Below are positions 17,987 to 26,236 of a DNA stretch of 64,000 bases, piece after piece. How positions within the stretch are numbered: position 1 is the first letter of the stretch; each line of letters opens with the position of its first letter. Made by a program: the position numbers and the translations under genes. The notes under the pieces were generated by a model. That model saw only the letters and a program-made list of their open reading frames with translations, was not told the DNA's origin and did no database searches. This stretch comes from Streptomyces zhaozhouensis (GTDB lineage Bacteria; Actinomycetota; Actinomycetes; Streptomycetales; Streptomycetaceae), in the NCBI RefSeq assembly GCF_900230195.1, contig NZ_OCNE01000009.1, positions 62,001 through 126,000 of the forward strand, in the 5' to 3' direction.

Positions 17987-19981
17987 TCAGCTCACCGGCT
18001 CGACCTCGGCCGGGGCCACCGCCCCGTTCGCCCGGTGCGCCCCGTTCGCCTCGGCGCCACCCGCGTCTTCCCCGCCGTCCTCACCGCTGGCGCCTTCCCC
18101 GCCGTCCGGGGCGTCCGCGCCCTCCCCGCCGAACTGGGTGCGGTGCAGCTCCAGGTAGCGTCCGCCCGCCGCCAACAGCTCGTCGTGCGTGCCGCGTTCG
18201 ACGATGCGGCCGGCCTCGACGACCAGGATCTGGTCGGCCGCCCTGACCGTGGAGAGCCGGTGCGCGATCACCACCGAGGTGCGCCCCGCCAGCGCCTCGG
18301 CCAGCGCCTCCTGCACGGCCGCCTCCGAGGTGGCGTCCAGATGGGCGGTCGCCTCGTCGAGGATCACCACCCGGGGCTGCGCCAGCAGCAGCCTGGCGAT
18401 GGTCAGCCGCTGGCGTTCGCCGCCGGAGAGCCGGTAGCCGCGTTCGCCCACCACCGTGTCGAGCCCGTCGGGAAGCGCCGCGACCAGGTCGTCCAGCCGG
18501 GCCCTGCGCAGCGCGTCCCGGAGCGCGGACTCGTCGGCACCGGGCGCGGCCAGCGTCAGGTTGGCGCGGATCGTGTCGTGGAAGAGGTGCCCGTCCTGGG
18601 TGACCATCCCCACGGTCCGCCGCAGCGAGGCCGCCGTCAGGTCGCGGACGTCGACGCCGCCGACGCTGACGCTGCCGGCGTCCGCGTCGTAGAGCCGGGT
18701 GGCGAGCTGCGCGATGGTGGACTTGCCCGCGCCCGACGAGCCGACGAGGGCGACGAGTTCGCCGGCACGCGCGGTGAACGTGATCCCGTGCAGCACCTGC
18801 TCACCGCCCCGGGTGTCGAGCGTGGCGACCTCCTCCAGCGAGGCGAGCGAGACCTTCTCGGCCGAGGGGTAGCCGAAGTCGACCCCCTCGAAGCTGACGG
18901 AGGCGGGCCCCTCGGGCACCGGCCGCGCGTCGGGGCGCTCCTCGATCAGCGGCTTCAGGTCCAGCACCTCGAAGACCCGCTGGAAGCTGACCAGCGCGCT
19001 CATCACCTCGACCCGCGCGCTGGCCAGCGAGGTCAGCGGCGCGTAGAGCCGGGTCAGCAGCATCGCCAACGAGACCACGGCGCCCGCCTCCAGCTCACCG
19101 CGCAGGGCGTAGAAGCCGCCCACGCCGTAGACCAGCGCCAGCGCCAGCGCGGAGACCAGGGTCAGCGCGGTGATGAAGACCATCTGGACCATGGCCGACC
19201 TGATCCCGATGTCCCGCACCCGCCGGGCGCGCTCCGCGAACTCCTCCGACTCCTCGTGCGGCCGCCCGTACAGCTTGACCAGGGTGGCGCCGGGCGCGGA
19301 GAAGCGCTCGGTCATCTGTGTGGACATCACCGCGTTGTGGTTGGCGGCCTCCCGGGAGAGCCGCGCCAACCGGCCGCCCATGCGCCGGGCGGGCAGCACG
19401 AAGACGGGGAGCAGCAGCAGGGCGAGCGCGGTGATCTGCCAGGAGATGGTGACCATCACGCCGAGGGCGAGCAGCAGCATGACCAGGTTGCTGAGCACCC
19501 CGGAGAGCGTGTTGCTGAACGCGCGCTGGGCGCCGATGACGTCCGAGTTCAGCCGGCTGACCAGGGCGCCGGTGCGGGTCCTGGTGAAGAACGCGATCGG
19601 CATCCGCTGCACGTGGTCGAAGACCGCGGTGCGCAGGTCCAGGATCAGTCCCTCGCCTATCCGCGCGGAGAGCCAGCGGGCGACCAGTCCGATCGCCGCC
19701 TCCGCGACGGCGATGCCCGCGATCAGCAGGGCGAGGGTGACCACCACGCGCTCCTCCTCGCCGTCGGAGATCGCGTTCACCACCCGGCCGGCGAGCACCG
19801 GCGTCGCCACGGCCAGCAGCGCGGTCGCCACGCTGAGCAGCAGGAACCAGATCAGCAGCGTGCGGTGGGGACGGGCGAAACGGCCGATGCGGCGCAGCGT
19901 CGCGCGGGAGAAGGGGCGCTCGTCGTCCTGTGCGTAGCGCGCGTTGTAGAGCGCGTTCCAGGCGGTCATCTCCATGCTCAT
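17987..19981 (-). CDS. ABC transporter, fused permease/ATPase (type IV exporter half)
   Basis: A 664-residue half-transporter. The N-terminal six-helix ABC_membrane domain covers about residues 40-320. The ATPase has Walker A G-S-S-G-A-G-K-S, signature L-S-G-G-E-R-Q-R-L and Walker B V-V-I-L-D-E-A-T. The last 45 residues are an acidic, Gly/Ala-rich tail. It should dimerise and export a small compound. The promoter matches a SoxR box with 19-bp spacer (see 19989-20019), pointing to induction by redox-active compounds. Transcription may start within a base or two of the ATG, giving a leaderless mRNA. Confidence 0.93.
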   Translation of the reverse strand: MSMEMTAWNALYNARYAQDDERPFSRATLRRIGRFARPHRTLLIWFLLLSVATALLAVATPVLAGRVVNAISDGEEERVVVTLALLIAGIAVAEAAIGLVARWLSARIGEGLILDLRTAVFDHVQRMPIAFFTRTRTGALVSRLNSDVIGAQRAFSNTLSGVLSNLVMLLLALGVMVTISWQITALALLLLPVFVLPARRMGGRLARLSREAANHNAVMSTQMTERFSAPGATLVKLYGRPHEESEEFAERARRVRDIGIRSAMVQMVFITALTLVSALALALVYGVGGFYALRGELEAGAVVSLAMLLTRLYAPLTSLASARVEVMSALVSFQRVFEVLDLKPLIEERPDARPVPEGPASVSFEGVDFGYPSAEKVSLASLEEVATLDTRGGEQVLHGITFTARAGELVALVGSSGAGKSTIAQLATRLYDADAGSVSVGGVDVRDLTAASLRRTVGMVTQDGHLFHDTIRANLTLAAPGADESALRDALRRARLDDLVAALPDGLDTVVGERGYRLSGGERQRLTIARLLLAQPRVVILDEATAHLDATSEAAVQEALAEALAGRTSVVIAHRLSTVRAADQILVVEAGRIVERGTHDELLAAGGRYLELHRTQFGGEGADAPDGGEGASGEDGGEDAGGAEANGAHRANGAVAPAEVEPVS

Positions 19982-19988
19982 GACGGTG

Positions 19989-20019
19989 ACGCTATTTCTT
20001 GAAGTTAAGTTGAGGTCAA
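19989..20019 (-). promoter_or_regulatory. SoxR-type promoter with MerR-family spacing
   Basis: On the minus strand a -35 TTGACC (20014-20019) and a -10 TAGCGT (19989-19994) are 19 bp apart, the over-long spacer used by MerR-family activators. The spacer contains CCTCAACTTAACTTCAAG (19998-20015), which agrees at 15 of 18 positions with the SoxR box as I recall it (CCTCAAGTTAACTTGAGG). No soxR gene is in the window. Confidence 0.75.
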
Positions 20020-20051
20020 GCGGTTTTCCCTCGTTCTACTGTTCGACCGCT

Positions 20052-21020
20052 CTACTGTTCGCCCTCGGGCCGCTCGGGGAGCAGGACGACCCAGAGCTGG
20101 CCGGGGGCGAGCGGAAACGGTTCGCCGTCGGTCGTCTCGAACGCGGTGCCGCGCCGTTCGTCCGGCCGCCGCCACTCGGCCGGCCACTCCCGGCCGTTCC
20201 GGAGCACCGTCGCGGTGCCGGAGCCGACGGTCTCGGTGTACGGGGTGACCGCGCCACCGCCGTCGCCGAACTCCGAGGGGCGGACCGTCACCCGCTGCAA
20301 CACCACGGTGGCGGCGGAGAGTTCGGTCTCCTCGCCGTCCATGGCCACCGCCCAGGCGTCCGCGTTCCCGTCCCAGCGGAACGTGAACGACGCGTTGCCG
20401 TAACCTGCCTCGACCCGCTCCACGGGGGTGCCGCCGTCCGGCGCGTCACCGAAGGTGTGGCCGACGTCGGCGACCTCGTCGACCTCGGTCGCCTCGGGCG
20501 CCGAGGCCAGCAGTGCGGCGGGGTCGAGATAGAGGTTGTGCGGGGCGGCGCGTTCGGGGGCGCGTGTGTAGGCGTCGGGCGCCGCCTCGGGCGGGCGGGC
20601 GTGCAGCGGCGCCTCGTCGATCAGGGGCAGCAGGGCGCCCTGCGCCCCGGAGAACGCCAGCGCCGGCTCGTCGAACTGCCGCAGCAGCTCCAGGTCGGAC
20701 TCCCGCGCGCTGCGCACCGGCCCGACGCGGTCGGGGAGTCGGCCGGCGTAGACGGCGACGAGGCGGCTCAGGCCGGCCTCGACCTCCTCGACATAGACGA
20801 TCTGGGCGGCGTCGACCCCGGTGTGCGGGCGGGCGGGTGCCGCGTTGTCGATCTTCACGGCGAGGACCTGGCCCGGCTCGCCCGGCAGGCCGTCGAGCGG
20901 CGAGACGTAGGCGCCGTCGGCGTCGCGGTCCTCGCGGTTCTCCACCTGGCAGCCGACGAGCGACAGCACCCCGGCGGCCAGGGCGGCGACGGCCGCCCGC
21001 CCCACCCGCTTCGTCGTCAC
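20052..21020 (-). CDS. DUF3048 (YerB-like) lipoprotein
   Basis: A 322-residue lipoprotein. The start GTG at 21020 gives a signal peptide ending L-S-L-V-G-C, with lipid-accepting Cys24. The mature part has the DUF3048 pattern S-P-L-D-G-L-P and V-L-A-V-K-I-D-N, then P-H-T-G-V-D-A-A-Q-I-V-Y-V-E-E-V and R-V-G-P-V-R-S-A-R. Bacillus YerB is the named relative, of unclear function. It should sit on the outer face of the membrane. Without the GTG choice the lipobox would be buried, so the longer frame to 21125 is unlikely. Confidence 0.9.
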   Translation of the reverse strand: MTTKRVGRAAVAALAAGVLSLVGCQVENREDRDADGAYVSPLDGLPGEPGQVLAVKIDNAAPARPHTGVDAAQIVYVEEVEAGLSRLVAVYAGRLPDRVGPVRSARESDLELLRQFDEPALAFSGAQGALLPLIDEAPLHARPPEAAPDAYTRAPERAAPHNLYLDPAALLASAPEATEVDEVADVGHTFGDAPDGGTPVERVEAGYGNASFTFRWDGNADAWAVAMDGEETELSAATVVLQRVTVRPSEFGDGGGAVTPYTETVGSGTATVLRNGREWPAEWRRPDERRGTAFETTDGEPFPLAPGQLWVVLLPERPEGEQ

Positions 21021-21245
21021 CCGACCACGATAGCGGCGCCGCCGGGGTCTCCGGGGGGGGCGCGAACGGGTCCGCGGGTCCGCCGGGGCGTGGCCGACCA
21101 CGCGCGGCACGCCCGCGGTGCCCACCGAGCCCGGAGCGCCCGCCCGTCCTCCCGTCCTGCTCCGGTCCTCCCGCCCTACTCCCGTCCTCCCGTCCTACTC
21201 CCGTCGTCGTACGCGGGGCGGCGGGGCGCGGCCTACCGTGGTCGG

Positions 21246-22457
21246 GTGATTGCCAAGGTGGTGCGCGGGGCGGCTTCCGGGGGGCTGGCCAGGGACCTGG
21301 CACTGAGCGCGGCGATCGGCTGCCTGACCGCGGCCGACCTGGCGTCCAACGTGCCGGGCTCCCGCGAGGACGACGCGCTCAGCTGGCTGCTGCTCGGGGT
21401 GGCGGTGGTCGGCCTCTGCTGGCAGCGGCGGCGGCCGCTGCTCGCCGTGGTGGTGACGGGCGTCGGCTCGTTGGGCTGGACGTTGCTCGGCCATCTGGGC
21501 GAGTTGCTGAACCTGCCCTGGATGGTGGCGCTGTACTTCCTGGCCTGTTCGAGCGAGCGGCGACGCACCGTGGTGATCGGCGTGCTGGCGGCGGCCGCCT
21601 CCGGGATCGTCTCCGTGCTGGCCGGCCAGGAGGAGGGGCGGTCCATGCCGTCGCCGGTACTGGAGATGGCGATCCCGCTGGTGCCGCTGCTGCTGGGCGA
21701 GGTGGTGCGCGGACGGCGCGAGTTGACCGCCTCCTACGCGGAGCGAGCGCGCCGCGCGGAACAGGAGCGCGAACGCGAGGCCGCGCGCCGGGTGCGCGAG
21801 GAACGGATGCGGATCGCGCGGGAGATGCACGACATCGTGGCGCACACCGTCTCGGCGATGACCGTGCAGGCCGGGGTGGCGTTGGACGCGCTGGACCGCC
21901 GCCCCGAGCTGAGCCGGTCGGCGCTGCGGCAGGTGCGGGACTCGGGCCGGGAGGCGATCCGTGAGCTGCGCACCACGCTCAGCGTGCTGCGCGACGACGA
22001 GTCGACGCCGGTGGCGCCTGCGCCCCGGCTGGCCCAACTGCCGGAGCTGATCGCCAGGTTCCCCGGCGACCGTCCCCGGATCACGCTGCGCGGCGCGGAA
22101 CTCCTCACCGGAGGGCGTCCGTTGCCGCCCGTCGTCGAGCTGACGGCGTACCGCATCGTCCAGGAGGCACTCACCAACGTGGTCCGCCACTCCCGTGCCG
22201 ACCACGCCACGGTCGCGCTCTCCCTGGACGCGGAGGGGCCGCTGGTCGTCGAGGTGGTCGACGACGGCCCGGCCCGCGCGGAGCACACCGGCGCCGGCCT
22301 CGGCCTGGTCGGGATGCGTGAACGAGCCACCGCCATCACCGGCACCCTCTCCGCCGGCCCCCTCCCCGACGGCGGCTTCCGCGTCCACGCCCGCCTCCCG
22401 CTGGACGAACACGGGGGCGGGCGCGAGGGCGAGGGCGGGGGCGTTTCGGGGTCGTGA
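21246..22457 (+). CDS. Sensor histidine kinase (HisKA_3/NarL type), orphan
   Basis: A 403-residue membrane kinase with about four to five helices in residues 15-150 and a short coiled coil. The HisKA_3 site is R-E-M-H-D-I-V-A-H (phospho-acceptor His near residue 198). The HATPase has N-box E-A-L-T-N-V-V-R-H-S and G-L-G-L-V-G-M-R-E-R. The start GTG at 21246 is in frame with the first hydrophobic stretch. These kinases normally sit beside a LuxR-type response regulator, but none is adjacent here. An unpaired regulator of the right type lies at 51076-51789. Confidence 0.92.
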   Translation: MIAKVVRGAASGGLARDLALSAAIGCLTAADLASNVPGSREDDALSWLLLGVAVVGLCWQRRRPLLAVVVTGVGSLGWTLLGHLGELLNLPWMVALYFLACSSERRRTVVIGVLAAAASGIVSVLAGQEEGRSMPSPVLEMAIPLVPLLLGEVVRGRRELTASYAERARRAEQEREREAARRVREERMRIAREMHDIVAHTVSAMTVQAGVALDALDRRPELSRSALRQVRDSGREAIRELRTTLSVLRDDESTPVAPAPRLAQLPELIARFPGDRPRITLRGAELLTGGRPLPPVVELTAYRIVQEALTNVVRHSRADHATVALSLDAEGPLVVEVVDDGPARAEHTGAGLGLVGMRERATAITGTLSAGPLPDGGFRVHARLPLDEHGGGREGEGGGVSGS

Positions 22458-22589
22458 TCCTCCCGACACGGGACGGCGCGCCTCTGGCCCCGCTGCCCTT
22501 GTGCGCCGCGTGGAATGCCGACGCGGTACCCGATGACGCCCGGAGGTTCGTGGTGCGGCATCTCCGCGCCCCAGCGGCATCATGGGCGG

Positions 22590-23369
22590 GTGACGGTGTG
22601 GAGGCTGGCGCGGGTGGCGCTGTTGGTGTCGCTGCTCGGCGGGGTCGGGGCGGCCGGACTGGTGGTGGGGCCCGAGGAGTTGGCGGCGCGGGCGTCCGGG
22701 CCGGCGGCGGGGCCGGTGTTCCTGGTGCTGTACGCGCTGGGGACGGTGGCGTTCGTGCCCAAGCCGGCGCTGAGCGCGGCGGCCGGCGCGCTCTTCGGCG
22801 TCGGGTACGGGCTGCCGCTGACGACGCTGGGGACGGTGGCGGGCGCGTTGCTCGGGTTCTGGGCGGGGCGCCTGCTGGGGCGGGACGCGTTGGGCCCGCT
22901 GCTGCGTGCCCGCCGGGTGGCGGAGCTCGAACGGCGGCTGACGGAACGGGCGTTCGTGAGCGTGCTGGTGGCGCGGCTGATTCCGGTCGTGCCGTTCGCC
23001 CTGGTGAATCTGGGGGCCGCGTTCTCCCGGATGGGGTGGGGACCGTTCGCCGGCGCCACCGCGCTGGGCACCGCTCCGGGTAACGCGGTGTGGGTGCTGG
23101 CCGGCGCGTGGGCGGCGACGCCTTCGGCGGGGTGGCTGTGGCTGCCGGCGGGGTGTGGCGCGCTGCTACTGGCCGGCGGCGCGCTGGCGCGACGGCGCTA
23201 TGCGCCCGCGCGAGGGAGTGCGCGGCGGGAAACGGCGAGGAACGCGGCGGGCAACGCGACGAGGGAAGCGACGAGGAACGCGGCGGAGAAAACGCGCCGA
23301 CCGGCTCTTCAGGACTCCTCGGCAACGGCCGATGGCCCGGGGGCGGGGCTGAGCGGTACCCGCGGCTGA
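22590..23369 (+). CDS. VTT/TVP38-TMEM64 family membrane protein
   Basis: A 259-residue integral membrane protein of the DedA/VTT superfamily. Six or so hydrophobic segments carry the family features F-V-P-K-P-A-L-S-A-A-A-G-A-L-F-G and G-x-x-L-G-F-W-A-G-R-L-L-G-R. V-L-V-A-R-L-I-P-V-V-P-F-A-L-V-N follows, then G-T-A-P-G-N. VTT proteins are linked to lipid scrambling or polyprenyl phosphate recycling. The exact role is unknown. The C-terminal 60 residues are cytosolic, with A-R-N-A-A-G-N-A-T-R-style repeats. The start GTG at 22590 is preferred over an open extension to 22515. Confidence 0.85.
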   Translation: MTVWRLARVALLVSLLGGVGAAGLVVGPEELAARASGPAAGPVFLVLYALGTVAFVPKPALSAAAGALFGVGYGLPLTTLGTVAGALLGFWAGRLLGRDALGPLLRARRVAELERRLTERAFVSVLVARLIPVVPFALVNLGAAFSRMGWGPFAGATALGTAPGNAVWVLAGAWAATPSAGWLWLPAGCGALLLAGGALARRRYAPARGSARRETARNAAGNATREATRNAAEKTRRPALQDSSATADGPGAGLSGTRG

Positions 23370-23403
23370 CACGACGGATCTCCCCTCGACGCGAAGGGTC
23401 ACC

Positions 23404-23787
23404 ATGGCGAACTGGACCAGCGACGAACTCGACACCATCGGCGGCGCCGAGGAACTGCGGATCGCGCCGCTGCACGACGACGGCACCGAGCACGGGCCGG
23501 TCACCATCTGGGTGGTGCGCCACGGCGACGCGTTGTACGTGCGTTCCGCCGGCGGACGCCGGGGCCACTGGTTCAACGCGGCGAGGGAGCGGCACGAGGG
23601 GCGGGTCCTCGCCGGCGGGCTGGAGCGGAACGTCCGCTTCGTCGAGCAGGGTGACGACGCGACGAACGAGGCGATCGACGCGGTGTACCGCGACAAGTAC
23701 CGCGGCTACGGCGCCCGGTATGTCGATCCGATCGTCGGTGCGGACGCACGGGCGGCGACCCTGAGCCTGGTGCCGCGCTCAGCGTAG
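23404..23787 (+). CDS. DUF2255 family protein
   Basis: A 127-residue soluble protein that fits DUF2255. W-T-x-D-E-L-D at the start is followed by I-W-V-V-R-H-G-D-A-L-Y-V-R-S and W-F-N-A-A. It ends with I-D-A-V-Y-R-D-K-Y-R-G-Y-G. The fold is related to flavin-type split barrels, but no function is established. GAAGGG lies seven bases before the ATG. Confidence 0.85.
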   Translation: MANWTSDELDTIGGAEELRIAPLHDDGTEHGPVTIWVVRHGDALYVRSAGGRRGHWFNAARERHEGRVLAGGLERNVRFVEQGDDATNEAIDAVYRDKYRGYGARYVDPIVGADARAATLSLVPRSA

Positions 23788-24110
23788 GGCCGCCTCGAAC
23801 CTGGCGCGGCGCGCGGCCACATGGGCGTGCTCGCGCGGTGACCTGGCCACGCGCTGGGTGCGGCGCCGGGCTTGCCGCCGAGGCGCCGGGCCCACCTCGG
23901 ACAGCCCGCCGGAGCGGGGCGCGCCCGCCGGAGTGGGGCCCGCCGGCCGGAGCGGGGTGTCGCCGACGCGCCCGGGCGCCGTTGACCGTTCGGGCGCCGT
24001 TGACCCGTTCGGGTGGGCGGCGGCGGGCGGGGTGTGGCGCCCGGGGGCCGGGGTACTCGGCCGCGCGGTCTCGGGGCCTGTGCGGGTGGGGTGTGTGGAG
24101 GTGTGGTCGG
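23788..24110. other. Intergenic gap, GC-rich, no gene seen
   Basis: About 320 bases with repeated GCCGGAGCGGGG-type and CGTTGACCG-type words (CCGGAGCGGGGCGCGCCCGCC and CGGGCGCCGTTGACC occur in near duplicate). No open frame has a ribosome site. The promoter of the following methyltransferase operon must lie here. Confidence 0.5.
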
Positions 24111-24800
24111 TTGACTGCTTCGTTGACGTCGCCCGGGGCGGCCTCGCTGGGACGGGTGGTGGTGATGCCCGGCGTCTACGCGCCCCAGTCCGACACCCTG
24201 ATGCTGGCGGCCGCGCTGCGGCGCGAGGGACTGGTACCGGGAATGGACGTGCTGGAGGTGTGCTCCGGCAGCGGAGCGCTGGCGGTGCTCGCGGCGCGCG
24301 CCGGGGCGGCGGTGACCGCCGTGGATGTCGGGCGACGCGCCGTGCTGAGCGCCAGGATCAACGCGTTGCTGGCGCGGCGGCGGGTCACCGTGCGCCGCGG
24401 CGACCTGTTTGCCGCGGTGCCTGACCGTTCGTTCGACCTGGTGTTCTGCAACCCGCCCTATGTGCCGGCCCCCGGCGAGTCCCCGCCGGACCGGGGCGCG
24501 GCCCGCGCCTGGGACGCGGGCCGGGACGGGCGCGCGCTGGTGGATCGCGTCTGCGCCGGGGTCGCGCCCCGGTTGCGCCCCCACGGCGTGCTGCTGATGG
24601 TGCACTCCGGCTTGTGCGCCGCCGAGGAGACGCTGCTGCGTTTGGAGGAGGCGGGGCTGCGCGCCCAGGTGACGGATCGGGCGCGGATCCCGTTCGGCCC
24701 CGTGCTGCGCTCCCGGCTGCCGTGGTTGCGGCGGCGCGGACTGGTGCGGCCCGACGAGGAGACCGAGGAGCTGGTGGTGATCCGGGGAGAGAAGCGGTGA
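24111..24800 (+). CDS. HemK2/MTQ2-like class I methyltransferase
   Basis: A 229-residue Rossmann-fold methyltransferase. The SAM motif is V-L-E-V-C-S-G-S-G-A-L near residue 45, and the catalytic N-P-P-Y-V-P is near 120. N-P-P-Y enzymes methylate Gln or Asn side-chain amides (release factors) or nucleic acid bases. The size matches archaeal/eukaryotic Mtq2-type and Streptomyces paralogues rather than full PrmC, which has an extra N-terminal domain. The start is uncertain: TTG at 24111 follows GGAG at 24097-24100, and ATG 24164 is the alternative. Its stop overlaps the next start (GTGA), so it heads a three-gene operon. Confidence 0.85.
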   Translation: MTASLTSPGAASLGRVVVMPGVYAPQSDTLMLAAALRREGLVPGMDVLEVCSGSGALAVLAARAGAAVTAVDVGRRAVLSARINALLARRRVTVRRGDLFAAVPDRSFDLVFCNPPYVPAPGESPPDRGAARAWDAGRDGRALVDRVCAGVAPRLRPHGVLLMVHSGLCAAEETLLRLEEAGLRAQVTDRARIPFGPVLRSRLPWLRRRGLVRPDEETEELVVIRGEKR

Positions 24801-25057
24801 CCGGCGGGGAACGGCCGCGCCGGGTGGTCGCGGAACGGGAGGGGCCGCTGCTGGTGGAGGGCCCCGTCGAGGTGGTGCTCGACGACGGGCGGGTGATGCG
24901 GCGGGACCGGTTCCTGGTGGCGTTGTGCACCTGCCGCCGCAGTCGGCGCTACCCGTGGTGCGACACCAGTCACCGCCGCCGCGCGCGGGGCACGGCGAGC
25001 GACGAGGCGAGCGGCGAGGCCCGTGACGGGGCGCGCGGCGCGGGGGGCGAACGGTGA
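24797..25057 (+). CDS. CDGSH iron-sulfur domain protein
   Basis: An 86-residue protein with one CDGSH 2Fe-2S motif. C-T-C-R-R-S-R-R-Y-P-W-C-D-T-S-H supplies three Cys and one His ligands, with Thr replacing the usual Gly of C-D-G-S-H. The tail is Arg/Gly/Ala-rich. It overlaps the methyltransferase upstream and the diiron-type gene downstream by four bases each, so the three are made together. An electron-transfer role for the downstream oxidase is a reasonable inference. Confidence 0.9.
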   Translation: MTGGERPRRVVAEREGPLLVEGPVEVVLDDGRVMRRDRFLVALCTCRRSRRYPWCDTSHRRRARGTASDEASGEARDGARGAGGER

Positions 25058-26142
25058 GCCGGGGCCCGGAGCTCCCGGAGGCGCGCGGCGAGGTGTCGGC
25101 CGGCGTGCTCGAAGCGCTGCGCGCCGGCGCGAACGCGGGAGCGTGGCCGGACGCGAGGGCGGTGAACGGCGCGGAACCGTTCGGCGACGACCTCCAGTTG
25201 GCGCTCTACACGCTGTACGAGCTGCACTACCGGGGCTTCGACGGCGTGGACGACGCGCGGGAGTGGGACCCGGCCGCGCTGCGGGTGCGGGTCGCGGCGG
25301 AGGAACGGTTCCTCGCGGCGCTCAGGGCGGGCACCCGCGAACGGAGCGCCGCCACCGCCCCACGAACCGCCGTCGAACGGAGCGCCGCCGCCACCGCCTT
25401 GGACGCCGCGCTGGACGCGCTGCTGGTCGAGCCGGTGGGCGAGGCCCCCGGGAGCGTCAGCCACTTCCTGCGCCGCGAGGGGCTGCGGTGGCAGTTGCGC
25501 GAGTACGCGGCGGTGCGTTCGGTCTACCACCTCAAGGAGGCCGACCCGCACGCCTGGGTACTGCCGAGGCTGACCGGGCGGGCGAAGGCGGCGATGGTGG
25601 CGATCGAGTTCGACGAGTTCGGCGGCGGGCACGCGGAGCGTGCGCACGCGCGGCTCTTCGCCGAGCTGATGGAGGACCTCGGGCTGGACGCCGGTTACGG
25701 CCGGCAGTTGGACGCCGCCCCGGCGCCGGCGCTGGCCGTGGTCAACCTGATGTCGCTGTTCGGTCTGCGCCGGGCGCTGCGTGGCGCGCTGGTGGGGCAC
25801 TTCGCGGCGGTGGAGATCACCTCGTCGCCGGGTTCACGGCGGCTGGCCGAGGCGCTGCGGCGGGTCGGGGCCGGGCCGGCGGCGGAACGTTTCTACGAGG
25901 AGCACGTGGAGGCCGACGCCGTCCACGAGCAGCTGGTCCGCCGCGAGGTGGTGGCCGGGCTGGTCGAGGACGCACCGGAGTTGGCCGCCGACGTGGTCTT
26001 CGGAATCGAGGCGACCGGGCTGGTCGAGGACGCCCTCGCCGGACATCTGCTCGACGCCTGGCGGGGCGGGCGGTCCGCGCTCCGCCGCCCGGCACCCGGC
26101 GCGGACCGCCCTGGGCTGACGGCCCGGGCCGTGGTGGCCTGA
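25054..26142 (+). CDS. Iron-containing redox enzyme family (haem-oxygenase-like diiron protein)
   Basis: A 362-residue, all-helical protein of the haem-oxygenase-like diiron oxidase/oxygenase (HDO) superfamily. Candidate iron ligands are clear: I-E-F-D-E-F-G-G-G-H-A-E-R-A-H near residues 182-197, and F-Y-E-E-H-V-E-A-D-A-V-H-E near 279-292. HDO enzymes perform N-oxygenation, C-C cleavage or desaturation, mostly in natural product pathways. No biosynthetic cluster surrounds it. The constant partners here are the methyltransferase and CDGSH genes. The substrate is unknown. Confidence 0.85.
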   Translation: MSRGPELPEARGEVSAGVLEALRAGANAGAWPDARAVNGAEPFGDDLQLALYTLYELHYRGFDGVDDAREWDPAALRVRVAAEERFLAALRAGTRERSAATAPRTAVERSAAATALDAALDALLVEPVGEAPGSVSHFLRREGLRWQLREYAAVRSVYHLKEADPHAWVLPRLTGRAKAAMVAIEFDEFGGGHAERAHARLFAELMEDLGLDAGYGRQLDAAPAPALAVVNLMSLFGLRRALRGALVGHFAAVEITSSPGSRRLAEALRRVGAGPAAERFYEEHVEADAVHEQLVRREVVAGLVEDAPELAADVVFGIEATGLVEDALAGHLLDAWRGGRSALRRPAPGADRPGLTARAVVA

Positions 26143-26236
26143 CCCGGGCCGTCAGGTCGGTGGGCGGGTCGGGGACGTGCGCCCGCGTGCGACAAACCCG
26201 CGTGCGCCGGCGCGCGCCCCCGCCCCTCGGGGTCGC

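Noticed and set aside
16961..20002. A 1013-codon plus-strand open frame.
   Set aside because: It is antisense to the actin-like and ABC transporter genes, whose motifs are clear; the composition is the shadow of their third positions.
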